This document shows, piece by piece, positions 1 through 9,278 of a DNA stretch of 64,000 nt; the stretch's first letter is position 1, and each line of letters starts with the position of its first letter. The notes under the pieces were generated by a model. That model was given only the letters and a program-made list of their open reading frames with translations, was not told the DNA's origin and did not search any database. Source of the DNA: HXMU1420-13 sp965601825 (GTDB taxonomy: Bacteria > Bacteroidota > Rhodothermia > Balneolales > Balneolaceae). The stretch lies in assembly GCA_965601825.1 (NCBI GenBank), contig OZ271839.1:3472001-3536000 (forward strand), written 5' to 3'. The position numbers were made by a program, and so were the translations under genes.

Positions 1-957
1 TGCAGTAGGAATTTCCTCTTTAATTAACGTGTTGTAAACGTTTGCAATAATGTAATGATGGTTTGCGGCACTACCTTTGTACGGCCCATAATCATTTGGT
101 GGATTTGTAGGTGGGAGGTTAGGAACTTCATATCCATCAATATGGCAATACTCAATCTCATTCATATACTGACCACCAATTTTCAAACTACCTTTTGTGC
201 CAATAACAGTAATACTACTTTCCATATTCTTTCCCCAACAAGAAGTTGAATAATTGATTGAACCTATACCGCCATTTTCGAATTCAAACTGCGCAAAACC
301 AGAATCATCAAAATCTTTGAGATTTTGATGAGTAAAGTTTTTAACAATTGCTTTAGGATTTTTTATATCACCAAACACCCAATACATAATGTCAATGAAA
401 TGACTGAATTGGGTAAATAAAGCTCCACCATCTAAATTTCTAGTACCTTTCCATTTACTGGGTTCATAATATCTACTGTCTCTATTCCAATAACAGTTAG
501 TTTGAACTATCAATACATCGCCAATTACTTTCTCCTGAATTAATTCCTTCAACCATACTGATGGTGGACTGTATCTATTCTGCTTAACAACAAAAACTTG
601 TTTTCCAGATCGCAATTCTGCATTCACAACAGCTTCACAATCTTTAACTGAAAGCCCCATTGGCTTTTCAATAACAACATTATATCCAGCTTCAAGACAA
701 AGAATTGCATACTCAGTATGATATCCATTAGGTGTAGCAATAGTAACAATATCACTTCTGCCCTTATCATTAGATAGGAACTGATCAATAGAATTGTACG
801 ATTCTACATTTAAATTTAACCGCTCTAAATTTTCAAATTCAGTTGGTTCTACATCTGTAACTGAAATCAATTCAGTACCATCAAAATCATTAATTATCTT
901 AGAATGTCTTTGACCAATACGTCCAAATCCTATAACCGAAAATTTTAATTGTGACAT
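1..957 (-). CDS. Gfo/Idh/MocA-family NAD(P)-dependent oxidoreductase, WbpB-like (3' end beyond window)
   Basis: The minus strand reads open for 319 codons from an ATG at 957 to the window edge, so the C-terminus is missing. The N-terminus carries a Rossmann glycine motif (GFGRIGQRH, residues 10-18) and the family signature EKP (residues 97-99). WbpB-type members oxidise C3 of UDP-GlcNAcA, producing the keto sugar that WbpE aminates. Homologues of WbpA (14894-16228) and WbpE (13639-14742) lie in the same locus, which favours that role. Family assignment is firm. The substrate is inferred from context; inositol or other sugar dehydrogenases have the same fold. Confidence 0.85.
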   Translation of the reverse strand, partial: MSQLKFSVIGFGRIGQRHSKIINDFDGTELISVTDVEPTEFENLERLNLNVESYNSIDQFLSNDKGRSDIVTIATPNGYHTEYAILCLEAGYNVVIEKPMGLSVKDCEAVVNAELRSGKQVFVVKQNRYSPPSVWLKELIQEKVIGDVLIVQTNCYWNRDSRYYEPSKWKGTRNLDGGALFTQFSHFIDIMYWVFGDIKNPKAIVKNFTHQNLKDFDDSGFAQFEFENGGIGSINYSTSCWGKNMESSITVIGTKGSLKIGGQYMNEIEYCHIDGYEVPNLPPTNPPNDYGPYKGSAANHHYIIANVYNTLIKEEIPTA

Positions 958-1037
958 TTTGAAAGAGTCTGAGTTTTAACTTATTGATAATTTATTCAAT
1001 GTCATTTCAAAGGGTTTTAATGAGAGCATTATACAAT

Positions 1038-2210
1038 TTAATCTTTACCAAATAAGTCTCTAGTGTATACTTTTTCGGCGACATCCGTTATGCCTTCTAC
1101 CATTCTGTTAGCCACAATTATATCTGATATTAGTTTAAATTCATCTAGATCTTTAATTACACGTGAGTGAAAAAAATCTTCACTTTCCAAATAAGGTTCA
1201 TAAACCACTACTTCAATTCCTTTAGCTTTAATTCTCTTCATTATCCCTTGGATAGCGCTAGCACGGAAATTATCAGAACCTGCTTTCATGACTAGTCGGT
1301 ATATACCAACAATCTTTGGATTTTTTTTAATTATTTGATTAGCAATGAAGTCTTTTCGTGTTCGATTTGCATCTACTATTGCTCTAATCAAATTATTAGG
1401 AACATCTTGGTAATTTGCCAAGAGTTGTTTAGTGTCTTTTGGTAAGCAATAACCACCATAACCAAATGAAGGATTATTGTAGTGGGCTCCAATCCTTGGA
1501 TCTAAGCCAACACCATCTATAACCTGAACTGCGCTCAATCCATGAGATTCACAATAAGAATCCAATTCATTAAAATAAGCGACTCTCATCGCTAAATAGG
1601 TATTTGAGAACAATTTAATAGCTTCAGCTTCGGTTGAATCGGTAAAAAGAATTGGTATTTCATCTTTTGACTTCAAGGCGCCTTCTACTAACAAATTTGC
1701 AAAGATCTTGGCTCTATCTGATCTTTCACCAACGACGATTCTCGATGGGTACAAATTATCATGTAGTGCTTGACCTTCTCTCAAAAATTCAGGCGAAAAA
1801 AATATATTTTCCAAATCATATTTCTTCTTTATTTGAGAAACAAATCCTACCGGTATGGTAGATTTTATCACCATGATTGCATTTGGATTAATCTCGCTTA
1901 CTTCCTTAATAACAGATTCAACAGTATTTGTATTGAAATAATTAGTTACCGGATCATAATCTGTAGGAGTTGCTATAATTATAAATTCTGCATTTTTATA
2001 TGCAGTCTTTACATCAGTTGTAGCATATAGATTTAATGAGTTCTTTGATAAATACTCTTCTATTTCATTGTCAGAGATTGGTGATTTATTTGAATTAATT
2101 TGCTCGACTTTTTCTTGAATAATATCAAGAGCAATTACTTCATTATTTTGTGCAAGTAATACCGCAAGGGATAAACCGACATATCCCGTACCTACAACGG
2201 TAATTTTCAT
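1038..2210 (-). CDS. ugd: UDP-glucose 6-dehydrogenase
   Basis: It makes UDP-glucuronate from UDP-glucose with two NAD+, supplying acidic sugar for the polysaccharide. The 390-residue protein starts with a Rossmann motif (VGTGYVGLSLA) and contains the family's catalytic cysteine in GGYCLPKDTKQL, with the central dimerisation helix and a C-terminal UDP-binding domain. The length matches the shorter Ugd form. A second, WbpA-like nucleotide-sugar dehydrogenase at 14894-16228 is of a clearly different subfamily, so the locus probably makes two uronic acid donors. It follows the sugar transferase gene in the direction of transcription after a gap of about 100 bases. Confidence 0.9.
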   Translation of the reverse strand: MKITVVGTGYVGLSLAVLLAQNNEVIALDIIQEKVEQINSNKSPISDNEIEEYLSKNSLNLYATTDVKTAYKNAEFIIIATPTDYDPVTNYFNTNTVESVIKEVSEINPNAIMVIKSTIPVGFVSQIKKKYDLENIFFSPEFLREGQALHDNLYPSRIVVGERSDRAKIFANLLVEGALKSKDEIPILFTDSTEAEAIKLFSNTYLAMRVAYFNELDSYCESHGLSAVQVIDGVGLDPRIGAHYNNPSFGYGGYCLPKDTKQLLANYQDVPNNLIRAIVDANRTRKDFIANQIIKKNPKIVGIYRLVMKAGSDNFRASAIQGIMKRIKAKGIEVVVYEPYLESEDFFHSRVIKDLDEFKLISDIIVANRMVEGITDVAEKVYTRDLFGKD

Positions 2211-2310
2211 CTTATTTATTTAATTGATTAGGGTGCGCAAAGTAAGGATTTATACTATTCATTTCGTCCTGTATAAACTCAAAATTAAAAGCCTTCGCCA
2301 AAAAAGGGAA

Positions 2311-3360
2311 TTAATTACTTCTAGCTCTTTTTATGACAATATTATTTAGAGCTTTAAGAAGATATTTTATATCTGTTCTAATGGGTTTATCGAGGTATTT
2401 ATAGATATAATTGATTTCAGATTCAACAATTTCATCTAATGTACTTGGTAAGTCTGAATAAAAAGGAGGGATTAGTCCAGGTTTAACTTTCTTTCTCAAT
2501 TCTTGTAACTCAACAGGATATAGATTGAAGTAATGCTGACTTAGCGGTCTAACACCAAAAAGCTTCATTTCTCCTTTAAAAAAGTTGATAAACATTGGAA
2601 GCTCATCAATCCATAATTTACGAAATAATCGCCCCCAAGAGGTAATCCGAAAATCATCTTTAAACTTTCCTCCATCTTGCAGTTTATTATGTTTATATAC
2701 ATACCCTTGTAAATATTCTGAATAAGGGTGCATCGTGCGAAACTTATAGACTTCAAAAAACTCACCATCTTTACCTATTCGATTTAATTTAACCAAAGCA
2801 CCGTAAGTTGGTTTCATATTAAATTCAGGAACAGTAGTCTTTTGGGAAATAATATAAGTTAAATATCCTACTTCTTTATGATTGACTATTTCAAACCCAC
2901 ATGAAACCAATCTACCGAGACATTCTGTTAGAGAAAGTACTCTACCTTTACCTTTCGTCACTTTAAAATAGAATGCCTTTGTAAATGAAATTTTTGGCAA
3001 TACTCTACTGAGTATAAAATCGATACCATAAATTACTGAAGAAAGAATTCTTGGATAACCCTTAAACAATTTCCTCTTTCTTGCTTCCTTTGTTTGTACA
3101 CAAACTAACAAATATTGACCGATTGATAGATTTTTATTTACTGATTCGAAAAACTTATTAAGTCGCGGTATATCATTAATAAGGTGTGCATTAGCTATCC
3201 CTGCATAATCATCCTTTATAATTGGTATTTTTTCTTTTTGGATACTATCAAACCATATAAAATCATTGGACTCAATACCGAGTGATTGAGTTTTTATAAA
3301 GTTATTTACACCACCTTCTAGATCGTAATCTATTGATTTTGATAATATTCTATTTTCCAT
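2311..3360 (-). CDS. Undecaprenyl-phosphate sugar-phosphate transferase, variant without the usual membrane helix
   Basis: Probably the initiating phosphoglycosyl transferase, placing the first sugar-1-phosphate on undecaprenyl phosphate. The C-terminal half (about residues 185-349) has the bacterial sugar transferase block: YKFRTMHPYSEYL, then the Asp-Glu catalytic pair in WIDELPMFINFFKGEMKLFG, then VRPLS. The usual hydrophobic re-entrant helix before this block is not visible. Instead residues 1-180 form a separate region containing LSIGQYLLVCVQTKEARKRK and LGRLVSCGFEIV, somewhat like the late part of a class I methyltransferase fold. The same layout is known to me from other Bacteroidota sugar transferases. 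The transferred sugar is unknown. Confidence 0.8.
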   Translation of the reverse strand: MENRILSKSIDYDLEGGVNNFIKTQSLGIESNDFIWFDSIQKEKIPIIKDDYAGIANAHLINDIPRLNKFFESVNKNLSIGQYLLVCVQTKEARKRKLFKGYPRILSSVIYGIDFILSRVLPKISFTKAFYFKVTKGKGRVLSLTECLGRLVSCGFEIVNHKEVGYLTYIISQKTTVPEFNMKPTYGALVKLNRIGKDGEFFEVYKFRTMHPYSEYLQGYVYKHNKLQDGGKFKDDFRITSWGRLFRKLWIDELPMFINFFKGEMKLFGVRPLSQHYFNLYPVELQELRKKVKPGLIPPFYSDLPSTLDEIVESEINYIYKYLDKPIRTDIKYLLKALNNIVIKRARSN

Positions 3361-3425
3361 TTTTTTATAAAAAAGACTTAATTATGAAAATGAATATTTT
3401 GAATCTTAATAATCACCTTATTCTA

Positions 3426-4517
3426 TTATATAAAGCTTTTTTCTAAGACTTCTACAATTCTAATTGAAGCATTACCATCCCATAATTTTGGGATACCACC
3501 ATCTTTCCATTTATTGGAAAAGATTCTATTAAGTGCATCTTTAATCCCCTGCGGATTTACCCCAACTAGTTCATTAGTTCCAATTTCAACGGTCTCAGGC
3601 CTTTCAGTAGTATCCCTGAGGGTAATACAAGGTATTCCTAAAACCGTAGTTTCCTCGGTTATACCTCCCGAATCCGTAATCACGGCCTTCGAACGCTCGA
3701 CAAGATAATTAAATTCGAGATAACTTAAAGGGTCTATTGTATGAAGGCGTTTATGGCTAATCCCTAAATTATCAATAATTTTTTTTGTTCTTGGATGTAC
3801 AGGAAAGATCAAAGGCAGATTTTCTGTTCTAATAATTATTTCATTAATCAGTGACTTGAATATTTCCTTTTCATCAACATTTGAAGGTCTATGTAGAGTT
3901 AGTACTAAATATTCACCTTCATTTAAACGTGCCTCTTCCCAGATTTTCGGCTTGATAAACCTTTTGCGATGCTTTAAAAGTGTATCAATCATTGTATTAC
4001 CTACAAAAAAAATGTTTTCCTCGCTGATTCCAGACTTTAGAAGATTTACATTAGCAATTTCTGATGTAGTAAAGAAAAAATTTGTGATAGCATCCGTAAC
4101 TAATCTATTGATTTCCTCCGGCATCTTCCAATCACCAGACCTTATCCCAGCCTCTACGTGTGCTACTGTAACATGCATTTTTTGAGCGGTAATTGCACAT
4201 GCCATTGTTGATGTTACATCACCAACAACTAGACATACACTGGGAATTTTTTCTGATAAAATTTGCTCATATCCAATCATAATTGCAGCTGTTTGTTCTG
4301 CTTGAGTACCTCCTCCTGCTCCAAGATTTATATGTGGATGTGGAATATTTAGTTGCTCAAAAAATGATCCGCTCATGTTTTTATCATAATGCTGACCAGT
4401 ATGAATCAGACGAAAATCTATGTTTATTCCTTCCTCTCTTCTATTTTTAATCCTATCAATAATTGGTGCAATTTTCATGAAATTTGGTCTAGCACCAGCA
4501 ATTATATCTACTAACAT
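3426..4517 (-). CDS. wecB: Non-hydrolysing UDP-N-acetylglucosamine 2-epimerase (WecB/WbpI family)
   Basis: It interconverts UDP-GlcNAc and UDP-ManNAc, or the diacetamido-uronic analogues if it is WbpI-like. Family marks along the 363 residues are GARPNFMKIAPII at the N-terminus, HTGQHYDKNMSG, VGDVTSTMA, HVEAGIRSGDWKMPEEINR, LTLHRPSNVDE, PVHPRT, and the UDP-binding TDSGGITEE with TLRDTTERPE near the C-terminus. All expected catalytic acidic and histidine positions appear intact. Because WbpA-, WbpB- and WbpE-like enzymes are encoded in the same locus, the true substrate could be UDP-GlcNAc(3NAc)A. The sequence alone does not separate the two. Confidence 0.88.
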   Translation of the reverse strand: MLVDIIAGARPNFMKIAPIIDRIKNRREEGINIDFRLIHTGQHYDKNMSGSFFEQLNIPHPHINLGAGGGTQAEQTAAIMIGYEQILSEKIPSVCLVVGDVTSTMACAITAQKMHVTVAHVEAGIRSGDWKMPEEINRLVTDAITNFFFTTSEIANVNLLKSGISEENIFFVGNTMIDTLLKHRKRFIKPKIWEEARLNEGEYLVLTLHRPSNVDEKEIFKSLINEIIIRTENLPLIFPVHPRTKKIIDNLGISHKRLHTIDPLSYLEFNYLVERSKAVITDSGGITEETTVLGIPCITLRDTTERPETVEIGTNELVGVNPQGIKDALNRIFSNKWKDGGIPKLWDGNASIRIVEVLEKSFI

Positions 4518-4543
4518 ATCATATACTGCTTTGTTATAAGTAG

Positions 4544-5578
4544 TTAAATAAACTCTTCAATCTTTCTCACCATAAAATCAGTAACGTCAATTTTTTCAGA
4601 AATAAGTCTCTTACTCTTATGAATTGATTCTGCTTTAAGGTTATCATTTGTAAGAAGTTCAATTGCACGCCCAATCGCTTTTTCTTGATCTTCTGTTGAT
4701 TCGGTATAGTTTTCGACCAAAGAATATTCTTTTTCGAGTTCATCAGTATATCCTCTGCCTTCGTCATCTAGGTAAATTGCATAAGTACCTAATATTGCAG
4801 ACTCAGATGCCATTGTCGCGCTTTCTCCAAAAAATAATGTAGAGTAATATAAAATATCATGCATCTTATCTGGTGGAATCTTTATTTGATATGACTTTAG
4901 AGGCCCATTTAACTCAGCTTCGGAAGAAATAAATACCTTGGCATGTTTACTCATTTCTTTAACCAATTTAATTTTATTCGCTTCTGAAACACCTGAATGT
5001 CCTGCATCATGAGTAGCACCCCAAGAAACAAATCTCAGTATTACAAACTTTTCCTGAGGTTGAATATTAATAAATTCTAAAACATTAGGATCGGGTGAAA
5101 AATACTTCGGTGACAAATAACTCAACTCCATATACCCATTAAAAAACTCCTGTTTATTTGTCTTTTCGCCTTTATATGCACTTGGACTAAATATTTGTTT
5201 CGTAAATGGCCTATACAATTTATGGGCAAATTTTGCATTTTCAGTATCGTCAAAAGAGATGTGTGGCTTTCCTAAGAAGAAAGAAACTTGAGCAGCGTAA
5301 GGTGATCCAAAACTTAAAAATAAGTCGGGTTTAAACTTCAAAGCCTCAACGATTATCAAATAATTTGCTTTAGGTAGATACAATGCTTTTCCCATCGTTT
5401 TATTACTACCAGTCCCTCTATTAACATACGGCATATCATACGCTTCTAGCAACTCTTGACTCACTTCTTTTTTTCTTGCAGTTATTAAAAATTCATGCCC
5501 TTTACCCATCATTATGGCATAAAAGTTTTTAAAATAATGGACATGAGCTGGGTGACCTATATCCAATAGTATTCTCAT
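4544..5578 (-). CDS. DUF354 family protein, GT-B-like putative glycosyltransferase
   Basis: A 344-residue protein opening with MRILLDIGHPAHVHYFKNF, the typical start of DUF354 (a GT-B fold family related to MurG and lipid A disaccharide synthase). A serine/glycine-rich loop (GESATMASESAILGT, about residues 250-265) sits where nucleotide-sugar donors bind in the fold. No membrane segment is seen. Its start overlaps the stop of the upstream gene by four bases (ATGA at 5575-5578), so the two are probably translated together. Its function has not been shown in most species. Transfer of one residue of the repeat unit is an inference from fold and location. Confidence 0.7.
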   Translation of the reverse strand: MRILLDIGHPAHVHYFKNFYAIMMGKGHEFLITARKKEVSQELLEAYDMPYVNRGTGSNKTMGKALYLPKANYLIIVEALKFKPDLFLSFGSPYAAQVSFFLGKPHISFDDTENAKFAHKLYRPFTKQIFSPSAYKGEKTNKQEFFNGYMELSYLSPKYFSPDPNVLEFINIQPQEKFVILRFVSWGATHDAGHSGVSEANKIKLVKEMSKHAKVFISSEAELNGPLKSYQIKIPPDKMHDILYYSTLFFGESATMASESAILGTYAIYLDDEGRGYTDELEKEYSLVENYTESTEDQEKAIGRAIELLTNDNLKAESIHKSKRLISEKIDVTDFMVRKIEEFI

Positions 5579-6750
5579 TCCGATTCACCTATTAATATTG
5601 TAAGTGCAAGAAGCATCCATGCTTGATTCCATCTCAAATAGTTTACCTTATTATTTAGAAGTGGCCACTTTTGGTAGAAAAAATTGCCGGACTTTCCTCT
5701 CATGTTTTTGATTGTCCACTCAGCAATTCTATTAGCAAAAGGAAGATATTCTTCTGAATACTTTTTAAATATTGAAAAGGTAATAATACCCTGTGACTGA
5801 TTATGAATATCGACCGGCCATTTACTTGGTAATCTCCAATATGCCCAACCATCTTTATCAAATTGATTATTTCTGTAATAGCTTAACCCTTTTTTAATCG
5901 CTTCTTCTACTTCCTTCTTTGAATTAAGGTCATAATATTTTTGTAGTCTGTATAATGACTCAATTACGTAACCTTGATGAAAATCAATCTGTTTTTTTGG
6001 AGATCTGGAAATATAATCATGACTATAGTACCAAGAGCCATCTTTATTTTGATGTTCAAGTGTAAATTTTACCACTTGGTTAACCAATTCAGAGTACTTC
6101 GTCTCTGATTTCAGAAAGTCTGTGTAAGCAAGAATTTCAGCAGCAAGTAAACTGGCATTAATTGTTAAGTCTTTTTTTACAGGGGTGTATGAAAAACAAT
6201 AGCCATCATCACCTTTATATAAATGCACGTCATTCAAAACAAAATTACATGCTTCCTCTAATAGAGTTATTGCTTCTGTATCATTAAAAGCTTCATAGTA
6301 TTCTAAAATACCCCTAGCAACAAAGCCAGTAACAACTACACTAGGTGTATAAGCTGGCACATCAGAACCATCTTTTTTTGGCCAGTAATAATTGTATCCC
6401 CAACATTTACCTGAATAGCCTTTACTGGAATTTTCTTTTAACCAGCTAAAGAATGTTCTTGCTTTTTTTTCTGCACTTTTAGGATTTATATCAAGTTTCT
6501 TGTGCATTGAATAAATATGAAGAAACAAGCCGTATCCCTTAGGGTTTATACCTTTTTCAACTCCGATCAAAGATCGGATATTAATTGGAGATCGTTTAAT
6601 TACCTGGTTAATTAAAAAAGAAATAGTTACACCAAACCTTTTAAATGGTATCGAACTATTATGTGAATCATATAAACTATAACCTTTATAGTTCTGATCT
6701 TCACAAAATTTATCTAAGGCAATCATTGCCTCACGTGCAGTTAATTTCAT
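5575..6750 (-). CDS. Alpha/alpha-barrel-like protein of polysaccharide loci, function unknown
   Basis: A 391-residue protein without signal peptide or membrane helices. It shows recurring helix-pair patterns such as SWYYSHDYI, DFHQGYVIESLYRLQKYY and WAYWRLPSKWPVDIHNQSQG, which resemble the (alpha/alpha)6 toroids of terpenoid cyclases, uronate lyases and unsaturated glycosidases. Homologues in such loci are sometimes wrongly labelled aminolevulinate dehydratase. It is locked into a three-gene set by ATGA overlaps on both sides (6747-6750 and 5575-5578) with a GT4 transferase and a DUF354 protein. A role in editing or modifying the repeat unit, perhaps uronate epimerisation or cleavage, is possible but unproven. 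Confidence 0.6.
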   Translation of the reverse strand: MKLTAREAMIALDKFCEDQNYKGYSLYDSHNSSIPFKRFGVTISFLINQVIKRSPINIRSLIGVEKGINPKGYGLFLHIYSMHKKLDINPKSAEKKARTFFSWLKENSSKGYSGKCWGYNYYWPKKDGSDVPAYTPSVVVTGFVARGILEYYEAFNDTEAITLLEEACNFVLNDVHLYKGDDGYCFSYTPVKKDLTINASLLAAEILAYTDFLKSETKYSELVNQVVKFTLEHQNKDGSWYYSHDYISRSPKKQIDFHQGYVIESLYRLQKYYDLNSKKEVEEAIKKGLSYYRNNQFDKDGWAYWRLPSKWPVDIHNQSQGIITFSIFKKYSEEYLPFANRIAEWTIKNMRGKSGNFFYQKWPLLNNKVNYLRWNQAWMLLALTILIGESE

Positions 6751-7904
6751 TTATTTTTTTTGTAGATAATTGCCTGGTAGAATTTCTCTACCATATTTTC
6801 CATAGATGCAACTCGCATAACAGTCTCCCTGCTTTTTTCACCCATTTTAGTCATTGATTTACTATCCATTTTTATGACATTTGTCAAATGTGTTGATAAC
6901 TCATCAATTGAAGGCTCATAGTCCATTAAAAACCCGTTATAACCGTCCTTGATTAAATCTACCCCCACACCATCGCCTGGTGTAGAAATAACAGGTAACC
7001 CATAAGCCATAGCTTCATTTATTGCCAATCCACCCGTACCTGTTAGCAAAAAGATATCTGATTTCAAGAACATACTCATTAGATCGTTATCATAGAGTGG
7101 GCCATGAAACATAACTTTATCTTCAAGGTTTAATCTAATTGTTTCCTTCTTTAAATCCTCAAGATGAGTTCCCTTACCTACGACATCGAAAGAAAAATTA
7201 GATATCCCTTTTTCCATAAGAGCATTAAAAGCACTCAGGGCTATTTCAATTCTTTTCTGTTTAGTAATCGCTCCAACATAAAGAAACCTTATAACATTAC
7301 TAGTTCCTTTTGAAATATTCTCATTTTCAGTCTTCGAGATTATTGTTTCTACATCTATCGTGTTTACTGCTGGAAAAATCATATCTGCATCCAAACCCAA
7401 GTCAACTAGCTTTGCTTTATAATTGTGAGTATATGTAATGTATGAGTCACCTAGTTTGAAAAATGACTTTTTTAAAAACCATTTTAAACTATGCTGAAAT
7501 TTATTCAACTCATATCTTATACTTCTATTATCACCCGAACCAGATCCCCAAATTGTTACAGGAATTCTTCTCAACTTCAGAATAATCAATAATATGTTGT
7601 AATTAATTTTTCCAGCATGAAATAAGAATATAACTCTACTTGGTTTTATTTTTAAAACATCAGAAATAAGCCTTGATTGCCATTGAAGTTTAAACCCAAA
7701 AATACTAATCCCAAATGTTTTAGTTTTTTTAATCTCAACTTCATCATTAAGCCGCTCGTCTTCTTTGATTTCTTTTGTTAATACATTTGTACCTGCGAAC
7801 ACGTACAATTTATATCCTTTCCCATAAAGCTTATTGGACAAATTGATTAAAAATGCGGTTCGATAATGAGGTAAAACTGGTAAAACTAGTACAATACTTT
7901 TCAT
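6747..7904 (-). CDS. Glycosyltransferase family 4
   Basis: A cytoplasmic GT-B glycosyltransferase of 385 residues. The C-terminal donor-binding half has GAITKQKRIEIALSAF, a G-rich segment in LTGTGGLAINEAMAYGLPVI, and DGVGVDLIKDGYNGFL, all typical of GT4. The first glutamate of the common EX7E motif appears replaced, as in the GGLxxNEAMA subgroup. The gene overlaps the next one by four bases and starts ten bases after the membrane protein gene. It probably adds one sugar to the lipid-linked repeat unit. Donor and linkage cannot be read from the sequence. Confidence 0.85.
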   Translation of the reverse strand: MKSIVLVLPVLPHYRTAFLINLSNKLYGKGYKLYVFAGTNVLTKEIKEDERLNDEVEIKKTKTFGISIFGFKLQWQSRLISDVLKIKPSRVIFLFHAGKINYNILLIILKLRRIPVTIWGSGSGDNRSIRYELNKFQHSLKWFLKKSFFKLGDSYITYTHNYKAKLVDLGLDADMIFPAVNTIDVETIISKTENENISKGTSNVIRFLYVGAITKQKRIEIALSAFNALMEKGISNFSFDVVGKGTHLEDLKKETIRLNLEDKVMFHGPLYDNDLMSMFLKSDIFLLTGTGGLAINEAMAYGLPVISTPGDGVGVDLIKDGYNGFLMDYEPSIDELSTHLTNVIKMDSKSMTKMGEKSRETVMRVASMENMVEKFYQAIIYKKNK

Positions 7905-7913
7905 TTACCTATT

Positions 7914-9242
7914 CTATAATCGTAGAACATTCCAAATTATAATTAAAATATAGATTCCAAAATTACCTGTAATTATACTCTTCTTTATAAAGAAATTCAT
8001 TCGCCTTTTCCCTCTTTGAAGATTATTGAAAGCATACGCACTTAGCAGGAAAAAGAATGGCAAGTAAGGAATCACATATCTGACTTTAAAAGCTCTTCCT
8101 AAGAATATTAGACTAACTATATGTAATAAACAGAAAACAAGTATCGCTATGAGAAAATGGTTTTTATCCTTAATTACAATATAAATTGCATATATAAAAT
8201 ACGAGCTTAAAAATGCCTTAACAATCAATCCACTACCATACATTGCAACGTCTTCGCTGCCTATCGCTGGAATAATAGTTGGTAAAGGGCCATAAAATCC
8301 TGCAAATAGTGACAATGTCTGATAAAAGGTTCCAGAATATAAACTAACAATAGCCTGATCTTCTCTTAAAAAATACCAAATGATTATCTCAAAATTATAA
8401 ATTGCAAACCCTAAAAATGAAATGATTACAAGTACTCCTAAAGCGAGTTTTTTTACTGAGTAACTCATTCTGAAAGCTTCAACTAATGCAAATGATAGTA
8501 GTACAAATATTGTAACTGGTATTCTAAAGAAAAATAGAATCCCAATAACTAAACCGAGATTAATAAAATATCTAAACTGACCTTCATAAATAACTTTATA
8601 GTAATAATAATAACTTAGAACAATGAAAAATATAAAGATAGTCTCCTTTAGACCACTAGATTGAAAGTAAATTGTATAAGATGAAAGCCCATAAATTAAC
8701 GCTGTAATAAACGCTAATTTCATGGATACAAACTCTTTAGAAATTTTAAATAAATAGATAACAGTTATGGTATTGACTAGTACATTAATAAATCTTGGGA
8801 ATAATGGATGACCTATAATTTTATATAGAAATGATTGGTAAACAATCATACCAGCATCACTTATGCCATACTTTGTGTATTTAATAAAATCAGAAACCCC
8901 TTCGATTAACCCTGACTTAGAAGCCTTAAGTGACTCAGCATGATACATAGTGGAATCTGATCCTGTATATTCAAAAAATGCACCAGTATGATAGTAGTAT
9001 AAATAGTTAAATAATCCGACGAACATATAACCAACTAGTAGATTACTGATCACCAAATACCTTGTATAATTACCCTTGTAATTAAAAGCTGATATAACGA
9101 CGAGAAAAAAAGTTACTGCATGCGATAAAACGACATAATATATGTTAGTATTCTTGTTTATTTCATTAGCATAAGTAAAACCTAATATTATATAAATACT
9201 AATAGATGCATAGAAAAACCATAAAAAATTCTTTTGATTCAT
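7914..9242 (-). CDS. Polytopic membrane protein, putative repeat-unit polymerase (Wzy) or GT-C transferase
   Basis: A 442-residue protein with about ten or more hydrophobic segments and a soluble stretch after the third or fourth one carrying GSDSTMYHAESLKASKSG. An acidic/aromatic first loop of this kind resembles GT-C enzymes that use polyprenyl-linked donors. Position in the locus, next to a flippase and several transferases, and the absence of any other Wzy candidate make it the likely polymerase. Wzy proteins diverge too much for a motif-based call, so a PMT/GT39-like transferase is the alternative. Confidence 0.6.
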   Translation of the reverse strand: MNQKNFLWFFYASISIYIILGFTYANEINKNTNIYYVVLSHAVTFFLVVISAFNYKGNYTRYLVISNLLVGYMFVGLFNYLYYYHTGAFFEYTGSDSTMYHAESLKASKSGLIEGVSDFIKYTKYGISDAGMIVYQSFLYKIIGHPLFPRFINVLVNTITVIYLFKISKEFVSMKLAFITALIYGLSSYTIYFQSSGLKETIFIFFIVLSYYYYYKVIYEGQFRYFINLGLVIGILFFFRIPVTIFVLLSFALVEAFRMSYSVKKLALGVLVIISFLGFAIYNFEIIIWYFLREDQAIVSLYSGTFYQTLSLFAGFYGPLPTIIPAIGSEDVAMYGSGLIVKAFLSSYFIYAIYIVIKDKNHFLIAILVFCLLHIVSLIFLGRAFKVRYVIPYLPFFFLLSAYAFNNLQRGKRRMNFFIKKSIITGNFGIYILIIIWNVLRL

Positions 9243-9278
9243 CTATATTGGAATATTAGTTTTATGTTAGGTTTTTGT

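Noticed and set aside
55..249. Short plus-strand reading frame at the left edge
   Set aside because: It lies opposite the WbpB-like oxidoreductase gene, whose codons and motifs are clear. It has no family resemblance.
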